64,000 nt of DNA, from contig NZ_CP092831.1 in assembly GCF_022531965.1 (NCBI RefSeq), forward strand, positions 834,001-898,000, written 5' to 3'. The notes under the pieces were generated by a model, which was not told the DNA's origin, made no database searches, and saw only the letters and a list, made by a program, of their open reading frames with translations. The translations under genes and the position numbers were made by a program. Source of the stretch: Paenibacillus peoriae. Its GTDB lineage: Bacteria; Bacillota; Bacilli; Paenibacillales; Paenibacillaceae. Shown here piece after piece: positions 51,629 to 61,660 of the stretch (position 1 is its first letter; each line of letters begins with the position of its first letter).

Positions 51629-54340
51629 TTACTCTTGAATCATTTGACGCAATACGGTTTGCAGAATACCACCGTTGTGGTAGTAGTCGATATCGACGGT
51701 GCTGTCCAGACGGGCAATTACCGGGAATTCGAACTTTGTGCCATCCTCGCGTTTAGCCACAACTGTAAGCTCTTGACCAGGCTTCACGTCATTGTTAATG
51801 CCGAGGATGTCGAAGGTTTCACGACCATTGAGGCCCAAGCTGGACCAGCCATAGCCTTCCTGGAATTGCAGAGGTAGTACACCCATGCCAACCAGGTTAC
51901 TGCGGTGAATCCGCTCGAAGCTTTCGGCAATGACAGCCTTAACGCCCAGCAGAAGCGTACCTTTGGCCGCCCAGTCACGAGAGCTGCCTGTGCCGTATTC
52001 CTTACCAGCAATGACGATCAGGTTCTGATCGGCTGCCTGATATTTCATGGACGCATCATAGATGGACATTTCCTCATCCGTTGGCAAGTATTTGGTCACG
52101 CCGCCTTCAGTACCTGGAGCCACATTGTTGCGGATACGGATGTTGGCGAATGTACCGCGCATCATGACCTCGTGGTTACCGCGACGGGAGCCGTAGGAGT
52201 TGAAATCCTTGCGTTCCACGCCATGCTCCTTCAAGTACAGTCCTGCCGGGCTGGAAGGAGCAATGTTGCCTGCTGGTGAGATATGGTCCGTCGTGACCGA
52301 ATCATTCAACAGGGCAAGCACACGGGCATTACGGATTTCCTTGATATCCTGCACGCCATCCTGAAGTTTTTCAAAGAATGGTGGATTTTGAATATAAGTT
52401 GATTTTTCATCCCATTCATACAGTTCGCCTTCAGGAACCGGAATGGAGTTCCATTTTTCATTGGCAGTAAATACATTTTCATATTTGCGACGGAACATAT
52501 CCGGGCTGAGAGACAGGCTGATGGCTTCCTTGATTTCCTCGGAAGTGGGCCAAATGTCTTTCAGGTAGACAGGCTGATTGTCCTGATCGTAACCGAGCGG
52601 ATCATTCACCAAATCAATGTTCACTGTACCTGCCAGCGCATAAGCGACAACCAGTGGCGGTGAGCCGAGATAGTTGGCTTTGACCTGCGCATGCACACGG
52701 CCTTCAAAGTTCCGGTTACCGGAAATAACTGCGCCAACCGTTAAATCATGGTCTGTGATAGCTTGACTCACTTCGTCAGGAAGTGGGCCGGAGTTACCGA
52801 TACAGGTTGCGCAGCCGTAGCCTGCTACATGGAAGCCGAGGGCTTCGAGCGGTCCGATTAATCCCGCTTTTTGCAGGTATTCCGTCACGACGAGGGAGCC
52901 TGGCGTCAAGCTTGTTTTAACATAGCCTGGCTTTTTGAGCCCACGCTGCACTGCCTTTTTGGCCAGCAAGCCCGCACCGAGCATAACGCTTGGATTGGAG
53001 GTATTCGTGCAGCTTGTGATAGCCGCAATAACGACTGCTCCTGTACCTAACTCGCTGGTGGAGCCGTCCGGATGGGTCAGCGGAATCTTCTGTGCGATTT
53101 TTTCATCGCTCAGTCCATAGCCGCCCTTGTCCACCGGGGTACGAATAATGCCTTCAAACGTTTCTTTCATGCGGCCAAGCTCAACACGGTCCTGCGGACG
53201 TTTGGGTCCGGCGAGACTCGGTACAACCGAAGCTAGATCCAGCTCAATGGTATCGCTGAACACAGGGTCCGGTGTATCGGATGTGCGGAACATGCCTTGG
53301 GCCTTGTAATATTCCTCTACGAGGCTTACTTGCTCATCGGAACGTCCAGTGCTGCGCAGGTAGGCCAGTGTTTCCGCATCGACCGGGAAGAAACCAATCG
53401 TTGCGCCGTATTCCGGTGCCATGTTGGCAACTGTCGCACGGTCAGCCAAGCTGATGTTAGCCAGACCAGGCCCGTAAAACTCTACGAATTTGCCGACTAC
53501 GCCTTTTTTACGCAGCATTTGTGTAACAGTGAGCGCCAGATCGGTGGCGGTAGAGCCTTCCGTCAGACTGCCTGTCAGCTTGAAGCCAATCACATCGGGA
53601 GTGACAAAATACAGCGGTTGCCCCAGCATACCCGCCTCTGCCTCAATCCCGCCGACACCCCAGCCAACAACACCAAGGCCGTTAATCATCGTGGTATGGG
53701 AGTCTGTTCCTACGAGGGAATCTGGAAAGACGACCGTTTCACCGTCAATGGTTTTGGTAGCGGCAACGGAGGCGAGATATTCCAGATTGACCTGATGGAC
53801 GATACCTGTGGATGGCGGAACGGCGCGGAAGTTGTTGAACGCCGTTTGCGCCCAGCGCAGAAAACGGTACCGCTCCTCGTTACGTTCAAACTCTACATTA
53901 ATGTTGTAATCCAGCGCATCACTGGTACCGAAAGCATCGACCATGACCGAGTGGTCGATAACGAGATCGACGGGAACGAGCGGATTGATTTGCTTCGGGT
54001 CCCCGCCTGCTTTTTTCACCGTATCACGCATAGCTGCCAAATCGACAACCACGGGGACACCGGTAAAATCCTGTAGCACGATGCGTGCAGGAATGAACGG
54101 AATCTCCTTGTTGGTGTCCCGATCCTCAGCCCAGCCTGTCAGCTGCTGTACATGTTCTTCAGTGATGGCGCGTCCGTCAAATTGGCGAACCGCGGCTTCC
54201 AGCAACACTTTAATGGAGAAAGGCAGCTTGGCGATACCGCTTTTTCCTTGTTCCTCCAGTGCCTTAAGACTGTAGTAGCGATAAGGCTTCCCGTTAACTT
54301 CCAGACTACGGGCGATGGAGAATTGATCTTTTCCTGACAT
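51629..54340 (-). CDS. acnA: Aconitate hydratase
   Basis: TCA-cycle enzyme of 903 aa that isomerises citrate to isocitrate through a 4Fe-4S cluster; IRP1/AcnA type. Cluster Cys residues are in [13 protein letters not shown] and [15 protein letters not shown]. Substrate blocks include [25 protein letters not shown] and [16 protein letters not shown], and the swivelling domain follows at the C-terminus. ATG 54340 is chosen because AAGGAGG precedes it and [15 protein letters not shown] aligns with the family; the frame continues 51 codons further up. The B. subtilis homologue (citB) also acts as an RNA-binding regulator when iron is low. Confidence 0.96.
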   Translation of the reverse strand: MSGKDQFSIARSLEVNGKPYRYYSLKALEEQGKSGIAKLPFSIKVLLEAAVRQFDGRAITEEHVQQLTGWAEDRDTNKEIPFIPARIVLQDFTGVPVVVDLAAMRDTVKKAGGDPKQINPLVPVDLVIDHSVMVDAFGTSDALDYNINVEFERNEERYRFLRWAQTAFNNFRAVPPSTGIVHQVNLEYLASVAATKTIDGETVVFPDSLVGTDSHTTMINGLGVVGWGVGGIEAEAGMLGQPLYFVTPDVIGFKLTGSLTEGSTATDLALTVTQMLRKKGVVGKFVEFYGPGLANISLADRATVANMAPEYGATIGFFPVDAETLAYLRSTGRSDEQVSLVEEYYKAQGMFRTSDTPDPVFSDTIELDLASVVPSLAGPKRPQDRVELGRMKETFEGIIRTPVDKGGYGLSDEKIAQKIPLTHPDGSTSELGTGAVVIAAITSCTNTSNPSVMLGAGLLAKKAVQRGLKKPGYVKTSLTPGSLVVTEYLQKAGLIGPLEALGFHVAGYGCATCIGNSGPLPDEVSQAITDHDLTVGAVISGNRNFEGRVHAQVKANYLGSPPLVVAYALAGTVNIDLVNDPLGYDQDNQPVYLKDIWPTSEEIKEAISLSLSPDMFRRKYENVFTANEKWNSIPVPEGELYEWDEKSTYIQNPPFFEKLQDGVQDIKEIRNARVLALLNDSVTTDHISPAGNIAPSSPAGLYLKEHGVERKDFNSYGSRRGNHEVMMRGTFANIRIRNNVAPGTEGGVTKYLPTDEEMSIYDASMKYQAADQNLIVIAGKEYGTGSSRDWAAKGTLLLGVKAVIAESFERIHRSNLVGMGVLPLQFQEGYGWSSLGLNGRETFDILGINNDVKPGQELTVVAKREDGTKFEFPVIARLDSTVDIDYYHNGGILQTVLRQMIQE

Positions 54341-54760
54341 AAGTATTACCTCCTTGAAGTGAATGCTTGGGGGAAAATAGGGATGTCGTTTTTTCGACGT
54401 CTTGCCCAGTTGGTTTAAATTGGTTGCGTTCTCAATTACATCTTCAGTGCTTCTTAACGTGTTAGAGGTTGTGATGAATGCAATTTGTTTCATTAGATGA
54501 AACGTGATTTCAAAATGATTGCTTTTGGATTAAGTATACCGTTTTCAGACAGTTCCGTAAAGTTTTTTTGGCCTAAATGATGCGTTGCAGATTGGAAAAT
54601 AAAGCGTCCCGCTCCCTCGCGTTTCGATGTTCATACCAAGCTTTAGAGATTCATACTTATAGATAGAGAGCATTTCAGACCAGAGAGGCAAGAAAGGAAG
54701 TTATACATCATTCCGGTTATCCCCGGAAAAGGATAGCGGGACGAATATGGAGGGATTGGG
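54341..54760. other. Divergent region between acnA and the amidase-domain gene
   Basis: 420 bp without a recognised gene. On the acnA side there is a small hairpin in the leader (GATGTCG/CGACGTC, 54382-54401). No confident promoter or CcpC/CcpA site was identified. Confidence 0.4.
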
Positions 54761-55756
54761 ATGGGGGAGCGGGAATGGAAACAGGCCCTTTTTGCTTACG
54801 TGAATCAATACAATCGCAGTGAAGTGAATGGTGTACCGCAGCCGGATGAGTATCTGGAGGTGGGGCAGCGGATGGAACGAGCAGCACGTGCGGCCAGATT
54901 GGAGCAGTGGTACAACGAACGGGATGCTGTTCCCCTACGCAGCGAGACACGCGCCAAGCCGCTACGAATGGTGCAGGATACGCCGGATGAGGCTGTGGTA
55001 GATGTACAACTGCATGTCCGACTCTTTTATGAGAAGGGCGGGATGACTCACCGGGAGGATCGGATTGAACGGGAGCGTCTGACGTTCACACGCGAGGGTG
55101 AAGCCTGGCAGGTAGCGAGAATTGAGCGAGATCCGGCAGAAAGGAAGCCAGCGGGGGGAGAGGTTCCTTTTGAACAGGCTTCGTTTAATCAGGGAGGGAG
55201 TTTGCCGCTGCTGAATCGCGGTGTGCTGGGCTTTGGTACGTCCGCACGTCCCAGCCGATATCGCCGTGAAGAAGCAGCGGCTTATGCAGATCAGTGGTGG
55301 GATAGCTTTAACCCAGAGTTTGAAGGTTTTGATGTGGATTGCACCAATTATATCTCGCAATGCCTCTTTGCAGGGGGCGCACCGATCCACTATACTGGTA
55401 AAAGAGAATCGGGCTGGTGGTATAAAGGACGGGTCGCCGGACGTGAGCTGTGGAGCTACAGTTGGGCAGTTTCCAACAGTCTGGAGCGGTATTTGGGCTC
55501 CAGCTCATGGGGTTTGACTGCTGAGCAGGTGAGTCGACCGGAGCAGCTCATGCTGGGGGACGTCATTTTTTACGATTGGGATGGTGACGGAACCTTTCAG
55601 CACAGCACGGTGGTAACGGCCTTTGATGCGGGCGGCATGCCGCTAGTCAATGCGCATACGGTAAGCTCCAGACATCGTTATTGGGACTATAAAAATTCGT
55701 ATGCGTGGACCGACAACACGGTATATCGCTTTTATCACATCGCCGACTATTTTTAA
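54761..55756 (+). CDS. Putative amidase-domain protein (Amidase_6)
   Basis: Protein of 331 aa. The C-terminal half (from about residue 170) has YRREEAAAYADQWWDSFNPEF, then the active-site Cys in VDCTNYISQCLFAGG, and the catalytic His in GTFQHSTVVTAF with Asp in YDWDGDG just before. This is the pattern of Amidase_6 proteins, NlpC/P60-like peptidases of Bacillales. No signal peptide is visible, so it may act inside the cell or mother cell. RBS GGAGGGATTGGG. Substrate unknown, possibly a cell-wall peptide. Confidence 0.8.
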   Translation: MGEREWKQALFAYVNQYNRSEVNGVPQPDEYLEVGQRMERAARAARLEQWYNERDAVPLRSETRAKPLRMVQDTPDEAVVDVQLHVRLFYEKGGMTHREDRIERERLTFTREGEAWQVARIERDPAERKPAGGEVPFEQASFNQGGSLPLLNRGVLGFGTSARPSRYRREEAAAYADQWWDSFNPEFEGFDVDCTNYISQCLFAGGAPIHYTGKRESGWWYKGRVAGRELWSYSWAVSNSLERYLGSSSWGLTAEQVSRPEQLMLGDVIFYDWDGDGTFQHSTVVTAFDAGGMPLVNAHTVSSRHRYWDYKNSYAWTDNTVYRFYHIADYF

Positions 55757-55829
55757 ATGAGATGATGGATAACAGGTATAGTGACGCAAATCAGTCATAA
55801 TGACGAAAGTAGGAAAGCGGAGGATAGGC

Positions 55830-56918
55830 ATGGCAAATCAAAAATTGACCGTAGGGCTGGTGTACGGTGGCAAATCGGGCGAACATGAGGTTTCGCTGCA
55901 AACGGCGTATGCGGTAATGAACGCATTTAACTATGAGAAATACGAGATTATTCCTTTTTATATTACGAAGGCTGGCGATTGGCGTAGAGGGGCGCTATTA
56001 AGCGCTCCTCTGGCTTCTGTAGAGCAATTGAAGCTGGAACGTGCAGAGGGCGGTACCAAGGCGGCATTAGATACGTTGTTCGGCAAGCTGTACGGAGAGC
56101 AGACGCTGGATGTGCTGTTTCCGTTGCTGCACGGCACCTTTGGCGAGGACGGAACGATTCAGGGTCTGTTCGAAATGGCGGATATGCCTTATGTCGGTGC
56201 AGGAGTGTTGGCTTCGGCAGCAGGTATGGATAAAGGCGTCATGAAGAAGCTGTTTGAGCATGCAGGATTGCCGCAAGTGAAATACTGTTATTTTAATAGT
56301 ACACAGTGGGCCCAAACCAGTCATGATCTGGTACGTAATATGGAAACCGAGCTAGGTTATCCTTGCTTTGTCAAACCGGCCAATCTGGGATCAAGTGTCG
56401 GTATTTCCAAAGCCAGCAACCGAGAAGAGCTGGAAAAGGCTGTAGATCTGGCTTTGCAATTTGACCTGAAGGTGATTGTCGAGGAGTACGTCGATGCCCG
56501 TGAGATTGAGGTCAGCGTACTTGGCAATGACGAGCCGATTGCCTCGGTACCGGGTGAAATTGTATCGTCGAGTGATTATTATGATTATGCTGCCAAATAT
56601 ACGGATGGCCAATCGGAAATGCTTATTCCGGCACCGTTGGATGAGGAAGTGGCAGATCGGATTCGTGAAGCCGCATTACAAGCATTCCGCGCGCTGGAAG
56701 GCTGCGGGATTTCCCGTGCCGATTTCTTCGTCAGACGCTCGGACGGACATATTCTTATTAATGAAGTGAATACGATGCCTGGTTTTACACCGTTCAGTAT
56801 GTATCCATTACTGTGGAGAGAAACTGGCGTATCCTATACAAGTCTGCTGGATCGCATGATTGCTCTTGCACTGGAGCGTTATGAGCGCAGGTCGGCACTG
56901 CACTACGAGAACTCATAA
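55830..56918 (+). CDS. ddl: D-alanine--D-alanine ligase
   Basis: Cytoplasmic ATP-grasp enzyme of 362 aa that makes the D-Ala-D-Ala dipeptide for peptidoglycan. Motifs: VGLVYGGKSGEHEVSL at the N-terminus, HGTFGEDGTIQGLFEMADMPYVGAG, the ATP-binding loop FVKPANLGSSVGISKA, YDYAAKYTDGQSEM omega loop and INEVNTMPGFTPFSMYP at the Mg site. ATG 55830 follows GCGGAGG; the frame opens at 55800. A terminator follows. Confidence 0.95.
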   Translation: MANQKLTVGLVYGGKSGEHEVSLQTAYAVMNAFNYEKYEIIPFYITKAGDWRRGALLSAPLASVEQLKLERAEGGTKAALDTLFGKLYGEQTLDVLFPLLHGTFGEDGTIQGLFEMADMPYVGAGVLASAAGMDKGVMKKLFEHAGLPQVKYCYFNSTQWAQTSHDLVRNMETELGYPCFVKPANLGSSVGISKASNREELEKAVDLALQFDLKVIVEEYVDAREIEVSVLGNDEPIASVPGEIVSSSDYYDYAAKYTDGQSEMLIPAPLDEEVADRIREAALQAFRALEGCGISRADFFVRRSDGHILINEVNTMPGFTPFSMYPLLWRETGVSYTSLLDRMIALALERYERRSALHYENS

Positions 56919-56922
56919 ACGA

Positions 56923-56955
56923 AACAAAGGGGAGCTGATCACTCTCCTTTTTGTT
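56923..56955 (+). terminator. Terminator after ddl
   Basis: AACAAAGGGGAG pairs with CTCTCCTTTTTGTT with small mismatches and a T-run. Confidence 0.65.
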
Positions 56956-57017
56956 CATATATGGCACTTACTTGAGCATTTCACTCAACCCTTAATGATG
57001 AAAGGTGGCGGCTACAC

Positions 57018-57341
57018 ATGGGCTTTCAAACTGAATTTAACTCCGTGTGCAAATTCAAGAGCGAACAAGAGCTTTACGAACTGCTGGAATACGGACGTGG
57101 CAAAATGGTTAAATCCGGGCTGCGCGTGTTTCCGACAGGCCAGAAGGTCATTGCTTACAGCGTGGACAACGTGGCAGTAGCCATCGTGCAGATTGTGGGC
57201 TGTATCGCCGAAATTAATTTCCAGGGCGATGAAGTGACCGAAGTTGAAATGATCCTCATTCGTAAGCTGAATGAAGAGGAATCAAGAATTCAGACCGCAT
57301 TGGCGGATGAAATGTTTTTTGGAGCACAGCAGCAATCCTAG
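57018..57341 (+). CDS. Conserved-looking small protein, unrecognised
   Basis: Soluble protein of 107 aa. It alternates strands and helices: FNSVCKFKSEQELYELLEYG, VKSGLRVFPTGQKVIAYS, VAVAIVQIVGCIAEINFQGD, then a charged helix (EMILIRKLNEEESRIQ). The compact hydrophobic pattern and the RBS AAGGTGGCGG support a real gene. I do not recognise its family. It lies between ddl and uvsE with no obvious operon link. Confidence 0.65.
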   Translation: MGFQTEFNSVCKFKSEQELYELLEYGRGKMVKSGLRVFPTGQKVIAYSVDNVAVAIVQIVGCIAEINFQGDEVTEVEMILIRKLNEEESRIQTALADEMFFGAQQQS

Positions 57342-57480
57342 CTGTTTGCTTCTTGCAATTTGTGCGATAACACCGAATCAGCATGTGCTTTTCCGGGTAT
57401 GATCAGTAGAAAAGGGTTTTAGGTCACAGAACGAAAGCGGCCTTACCATCTACTGCGAACTACTGAAAGGAAGACACCCT

Positions 57481-58482
57481 ATGATCGTAAGGTTAGGTTA
57501 TGTAGCCATGTCGGTTACCGTGCAAAATGCATCCCCCTCTAAAACCATGACGATGGCCAGCTTTAACAAGATTGGAGACCGAGAAGCTGCGATCCGCAAG
57601 CTAGAACGGATAGCAGCCGAAAATCTCCATAATACATTGAGGCTGCTACGCCATAATCGTGCTAGTGATATCCAGGTCTATCGTTTCTCATCCAAGCTGA
57701 TTCCGCTCGCGACCCATCAGGATCTGCGGGATTGGGACCCGTTTCAGGCGCTTGCTACTGACTTCGCAGAGGTTGGGAACTATGTCAAGGCGAATAGGAT
57801 GAGGGTATCGTTTCATCCCGATCATTTTACAGTGTTAAGCACTCCCCGTCCTGAGGTGTTGGAGAGCTCCATTAATGACTTGAAGTACCACAAAGCGATG
57901 CTGGAGGCCATGGGGCTCGGTGCCGAAGCCAAGAACAACATTCATATTGGTGGTGCATACGGAGATAAGGTGACCTCAGGCCAGCGTTTTGTAGAGCAGG
58001 TTAGTGCTCTGGATCTTTCGTTAAGAGAACGTTTGACGCTGGAAAATGATGATAAAACATTCAATGCGGTGGAAACACTGGAAGCTTGCAAAATAACGGG
58101 CTTGCCGATGGTTCTCGATATTCATCATCAATGGGTCAATAACGAGGGTGAGAAGCCGTGGGAGCTATGGCCAGACATATTGAATACCTGGAAAGGGGAA
58201 TTGGCCCAAGCCGGATCTTCTACTGATCATCCATTGCCGCCCAAAATTCATGCCTCCAGTCCCAAAAGTGAAAAAGACCCTCGTGGTCATGCAGACGGTG
58301 TTCTGGTGGAGCCGTTGCTGACCTTTCTGCGCAATATTGCTGGATATACGGATCGGATTGATGTCATGCTTGAAGCCAAGCTTAAGGATGAAGCGTTATT
58401 CGGATTGATGAATGAACTGCGTCTTCAGGAAGATAATGGGGTCAAAGTGCTGGATGGGGCTTCCGTAGAAATTATGCCTTAG
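57481..58482 (+). CDS. uvsE: UV damage endonuclease
   Basis: UVDE-type DNA repair nuclease of 333 aa that nicks DNA 5' of UV photoproducts, a TIM barrel with metal ions. Recognisable blocks: RLGYVAMSVTVQNASPSKTM, YRFSSKLIPLATH, RVSFHPDHFTVLSTP, NIHIGGAYGDK, LTLENDDKTF, VLDIHHQWVN and HASSPKSEKDPRGHAD, with the metal-binding His, Glu and Asp in place. RBS AAAGGAAG. No clear LexA box is seen in the 139 bp upstream. Close by eye to B. subtilis UvsE. Confidence 0.92.
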   Translation: MIVRLGYVAMSVTVQNASPSKTMTMASFNKIGDREAAIRKLERIAAENLHNTLRLLRHNRASDIQVYRFSSKLIPLATHQDLRDWDPFQALATDFAEVGNYVKANRMRVSFHPDHFTVLSTPRPEVLESSINDLKYHKAMLEAMGLGAEAKNNIHIGGAYGDKVTSGQRFVEQVSALDLSLRERLTLENDDKTFNAVETLEACKITGLPMVLDIHHQWVNNEGEKPWELWPDILNTWKGELAQAGSSTDHPLPPKIHASSPKSEKDPRGHADGVLVEPLLTFLRNIAGYTDRIDVMLEAKLKDEALFGLMNELRLQEDNGVKVLDGASVEIMP

Positions 58483-58647
58483 AAAGTAGTATTTTGCGGA
58501 TAAAGCTCTCATTTGGGGAAACTTTATGCAGTTTATTGTGTATACTAGAATGTGTAAACTAGCAAACTTGTACTGAAACAGAGATGGTTAAGAGACTGTG
58601 CTGTAGGCCAGCTTCGTAAACCACGTAACAATGATATAGAAAGTAGA

Positions 58648-59523
58648 GTGAACACGTTGAACGAACATGAAAACGAAAAGGTTCCCTATATCGTATCAGG
58701 AAAAAGCTATACGGCCGTGGCTATTAACGCGGCATCCAAAGCCGGGGAATGGATTAAGAGCAAGCTGGGAACTGTTGAACATTTGAATACCAAACAGTCT
58801 CCTACGGATCTAGTGACCGAGGTAGATAAAGGTGCAGAACAGATGATTCGCAGACTGATTCTGACCCATTTTCCCGATCATGCGATTTTGGGTGAAGAAG
58901 GTGTAGAGCCGGGAGCCGAAGCTTCGGCCCGCGCACTAGAGGCTGCCCGTGAAGAGGAATATTTATGGATTATTGATCCGGTAGATGGCACGACCAATTT
59001 TGTACACAGTCTGCCGTATTACAGTGTGTCTATTGCCTTGGCCCATCGTGGAGAGGTGATTGTCGGGGTTATTTATGATCCGTCCCGTGATGAAATGTTT
59101 GTAGCGGAAAAAGGAAAAGGCGCATATGTGCATGGTAATCGCATGCAAGCCTCAAGAGAAGAAACACTGGGAGATAGTCTGGTGTGCATCGGCTTCCCGC
59201 CAGATCGTACGTATGCACAACCGCTAAATATGAAAATCACGCAGGTTCTTACACCTCAGGTACGCGGCATTCGGGCGCTGGGCTCGGCAGCATTGCATCT
59301 GGCTTATGTGGCGTCGGGACGGTTATCGGCCTATTGCGAAATTGGTTTGAATGCGTGGGATGTAGCAGCGGGCGCTTTGCTGGTGCAGGAATCAGGCGGT
59401 ACCATTACCGATACATTGGGCAGACCTTATGACCTGAGTGTACGGCATATTGCAGCTACGAATACAGCTATTCATTCTCAACTTATTCAAGTGCTGAAAG
59501 AAGCAGACGCAACCGGGTTATAA
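58648..59523 (+). CDS. Inositol monophosphatase-family phosphatase
   Basis: Mg/Li-sensitive phosphatase of 291 aa (SuhB/IMPase type). Metal-site motifs: TDLVTEVDKGAE, GEEG (Glu), WIIDPVDGTTNFVH and LNAWDVAAGALLVQESGG near the C-terminus. Substrates in the family include inositol phosphates and phosphorylated nucleotides (3',5'-PAP); cannot be distinguished here. The start may be GTG 58648 or TTG 58657; the ribosome binding site is weak for both. Confidence 0.9.
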   Translation: MNTLNEHENEKVPYIVSGKSYTAVAINAASKAGEWIKSKLGTVEHLNTKQSPTDLVTEVDKGAEQMIRRLILTHFPDHAILGEEGVEPGAEASARALEAAREEEYLWIIDPVDGTTNFVHSLPYYSVSIALAHRGEVIVGVIYDPSRDEMFVAEKGKGAYVHGNRMQASREETLGDSLVCIGFPPDRTYAQPLNMKITQVLTPQVRGIRALGSAALHLAYVASGRLSAYCEIGLNAWDVAAGALLVQESGGTITDTLGRPYDLSVRHIAATNTAIHSQLIQVLKEADATGL

Positions 59524-59562
59524 TTCTACGTAGGGACCATCACCCTAAAGGAGGAAATCGCG

Positions 59563-59805
59563 ATGAGTCAATCCGAAGAATTGGAACGCCAGCTCAGTGA
59601 ACTGCTGACGGAAGGCGAAATTCGTGAGAATGAGGCCCAAAAGCGGGAACGGCTCAGCCCTAAATATGAGGTGCGGGTTCAGACTCATATCGATCCCATT
59701 GTTGAGGAAACGCGTAAATACCGGAGTATGGCACGGGAACTTGATGACCGATACGACGAATATATGAGCAAGGCGGACAAATCGAAACCAACCGATCAAC
59801 GCTAA
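59563..59805 (+). CDS. Small charged helical protein, unrecognised
   Basis: Protein of 80 aa, almost entirely charged helix (ELERQLSELLTEGEIRENEA, YRSMARELDDRYDEYM), likely a coiled coil. A strong RBS AAAGGAGG supports translation. It follows the IMPase gene by 39 bp and is probably co-transcribed; a terminator follows. Family not recognised. Confidence 0.7.
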   Translation: MSQSEELERQLSELLTEGEIRENEAQKRERLSPKYEVRVQTHIDPIVEETRKYRSMARELDDRYDEYMSKADKSKPTDQR

Positions 59806-59814
59806 GCAAATGCA

Positions 59815-59853
59815 AATACCTCTTGCCGAATGACCAAGGCATGGGGTATTTTG
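59815..59853 (+). terminator. Terminator after the small charged protein
   Basis: AAATACC..TTGCC pairs with GGCAT..GGTATTT, ending TTTTG, with inner mismatches. Confidence 0.65.
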
Positions 59854-59878
59854 TATGTTATAAAGGAGGCGACAATCA

Positions 59879-61660
59879 CTGATTACCTACTTTAAAAGCG
59901 CTTACAAAAATGCTGGAATCCATCATAAAATGGTACTGCTGATCACGGTGCTTATGCTGGTTAATTTTGCAGTTGTTGCAGTCATACTTAAGTACGTATT
60001 TCACATTTATGATAATCAAATGTACAAAAAAACATCCGAAGTACTCAATATTTCTTCAATCGGTATAGAAAATGAGCTGAAGGATGTGGAAAAAGTTACT
60101 TTCAAGGTAACAACGGACGAGCAGCTTCAACGTTATTTGCTGCAATTGGAAAAAGAGAAATCCCCTTATGCCAAAATGGTGCTGCGTAAAAAAATAACGA
60201 ATAGGCTTGTCGCCTTTGCCGGCTCTGAAACCTATGTCTATTCTATGATGGTCATCGACAAAGAGGGACAGGTCATGAGTGCGGGCAACCGCGAAGGTAT
60301 TCCCCAAGAGCTTCGATCCACCCTGTCGGAGCTGGCAGACGAACATGACGGTTCCAATGCATGGTATGCCGCAGGTCATTCCTCCTTGCTGGCAGCTCGG
60401 CAGTTCAAATCCTTTACCGATTCCAATTTTACGCTGAATGGGCTCGGAACGCTTGCGATTCGTGTACGAATTGACCGGATTGTAGCGGACCGTGTGCAAA
60501 CCTCCGGTCGTGACGGACAACTGATGATTACAGATGGAAGGCGGATGATTTATCCCGAAACACCACTTTTGAGTGAGAGTGATATTCAGGCCGAGCTGGG
60601 CCGGAAGCAGCCTTACGGGATTGCGACCTACTCAGGAGGAACCTTTTTCGCTGCTCAAATCAAATCTTCTTATACGGATTGGACGTATTTGCATATGACC
60701 CCCTTCGATGATATGTTTCGCAGCATTACGATTATCAAAGAAGTTGTAAGCGCTATTTTTGTCATTATGCTTCTTATCGCATTGGCTCTGGGGGCTAGAT
60801 TGTCAGGGAGCATTACCAAACCGATCGTTCAATTAATCCAGAACATGCGTAAAATAGAAAAAGGCGATCTCGACCGTTTGGAAGAGGAAGCACTTGGTGC
60901 GGTCCCCCTTTCCACACAGGATGAGGTAGGCTTGCTTCATCGAACGTACAAGAAAATGATTCGCCGCATTCGTGAGCTCATTAATGAGAATGTTGCCAAG
61001 CAGCTATTACTGCGGGAAACAGAGCTAAAGGCGCTCCAGGCCCAGATTAATCCACATTTTTTATACAATACATTAGAGTCCGTGAACTGGCTCGCCAAGG
61101 CCAATAAACAGGACCGGATTTCAGAGATGGTGGAAGCACTTGCTTTTCTACTGCGCAGTGCGGTCAGTTTTGAAGAGCAGCTGATTCCGCTTCGAAAAGA
61201 GCTGGATATTGTAAGGAGCTACGTAACGATCCAAAAAACACGTTTTGATGAACGTCTCGTTTTCCATCTGGATATTCCGGAAGAACTGATGGATGCACAA
61301 ATTCCGAAGCTAACGCTTCAGCCCTTGGTGGAGAATGCCATTCATTATGCGCTGGAGCCGCGAATTGAACCCTGTCAGATTGCTATTATTGCGAGAGAAA
61401 GCGAGGGTGCTCTATTTCTGCGAGTTGAAGATGACGGACCGGGAATGACGCCGGATTTCTTGGAAAAGCTGCGAAGCGGGCAGGTTACGACTCGTGGGCA
61501 GGGCATTGGACTTACGAATATTCAGGAACGGATTAACCTGACATTTAGTACACCTTGGGGGATAGAGCTGCATAGCGAGTCAGGAACAGGAACGTCGATT
61601 CATGTCTGTATTCCATATGTGAAAGGGGATCAGGGTCGTGTACAAGGTGCTACTGGTTGA
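59879..61660 (+). CDS. YesM-type sensor histidine kinase with apparent CTG start codon
   Basis: Two-TM sensor kinase of 593 aa from the inferred start. The first membrane segment follows residues 18-40, a large extracellular sensing domain runs to about 285, then TM2, HAMP (SGSITKPIVQLIQNM), the His_kinase domain with His near residue 393 in QINPHFLYNTLES, and an ATPase domain with VEDDGPGM and GIGLTNIQERI. AAAGGAGG (59862-59869) is 9 nt from CTG 59879. No ATG, GTG or TTG lies between the upstream stop (59861) and ATG 59930, which has no ribosome binding site and would start right at the membrane helix. So CTG is the best start. It overlaps the yesN-like gene by 23 bp. Confidence 0.88.
   Translation: MITYFKSAYKNAGIHHKMVLLITVLMLVNFAVVAVILKYVFHIYDNQMYKKTSEVLNISSIGIENELKDVEKVTFKVTTDEQLQRYLLQLEKEKSPYAKMVLRKKITNRLVAFAGSETYVYSMMVIDKEGQVMSAGNREGIPQELRSTLSELADEHDGSNAWYAAGHSSLLAARQFKSFTDSNFTLNGLGTLAIRVRIDRIVADRVQTSGRDGQLMITDGRRMIYPETPLLSESDIQAELGRKQPYGIATYSGGTFFAAQIKSSYTDWTYLHMTPFDDMFRSITIIKEVVSAIFVIMLLIALALGARLSGSITKPIVQLIQNMRKIEKGDLDRLEEEALGAVPLSTQDEVGLLHRTYKKMIRRIRELINENVAKQLLLRETELKALQAQINPHFLYNTLESVNWLAKANKQDRISEMVEALAFLLRSAVSFEEQLIPLRKELDIVRSYVTIQKTRFDERLVFHLDIPEELMDAQIPKLTLQPLVENAIHYALEPRIEPCQIAIIARESEGALFLRVEDDGPGMTPDFLEKLRSGQVTTRGQGIGLTNIQERINLTFSTPWGIELHSESGTGTSIHVCIPYVKGDQGRVQGATG

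Noticed and set aside
53297..54076. 259-aa + strand open frame
   Set aside because: Fully antisense to acnA, whose motifs are complete on the other strand.
57342..57480. LexA (SOS) box before uvsE
   Set aside because: GCGAACTACTGAAAGG has one half-site-like piece but does not complete the Gram-positive CGAAC-N4-GTTCG pattern.
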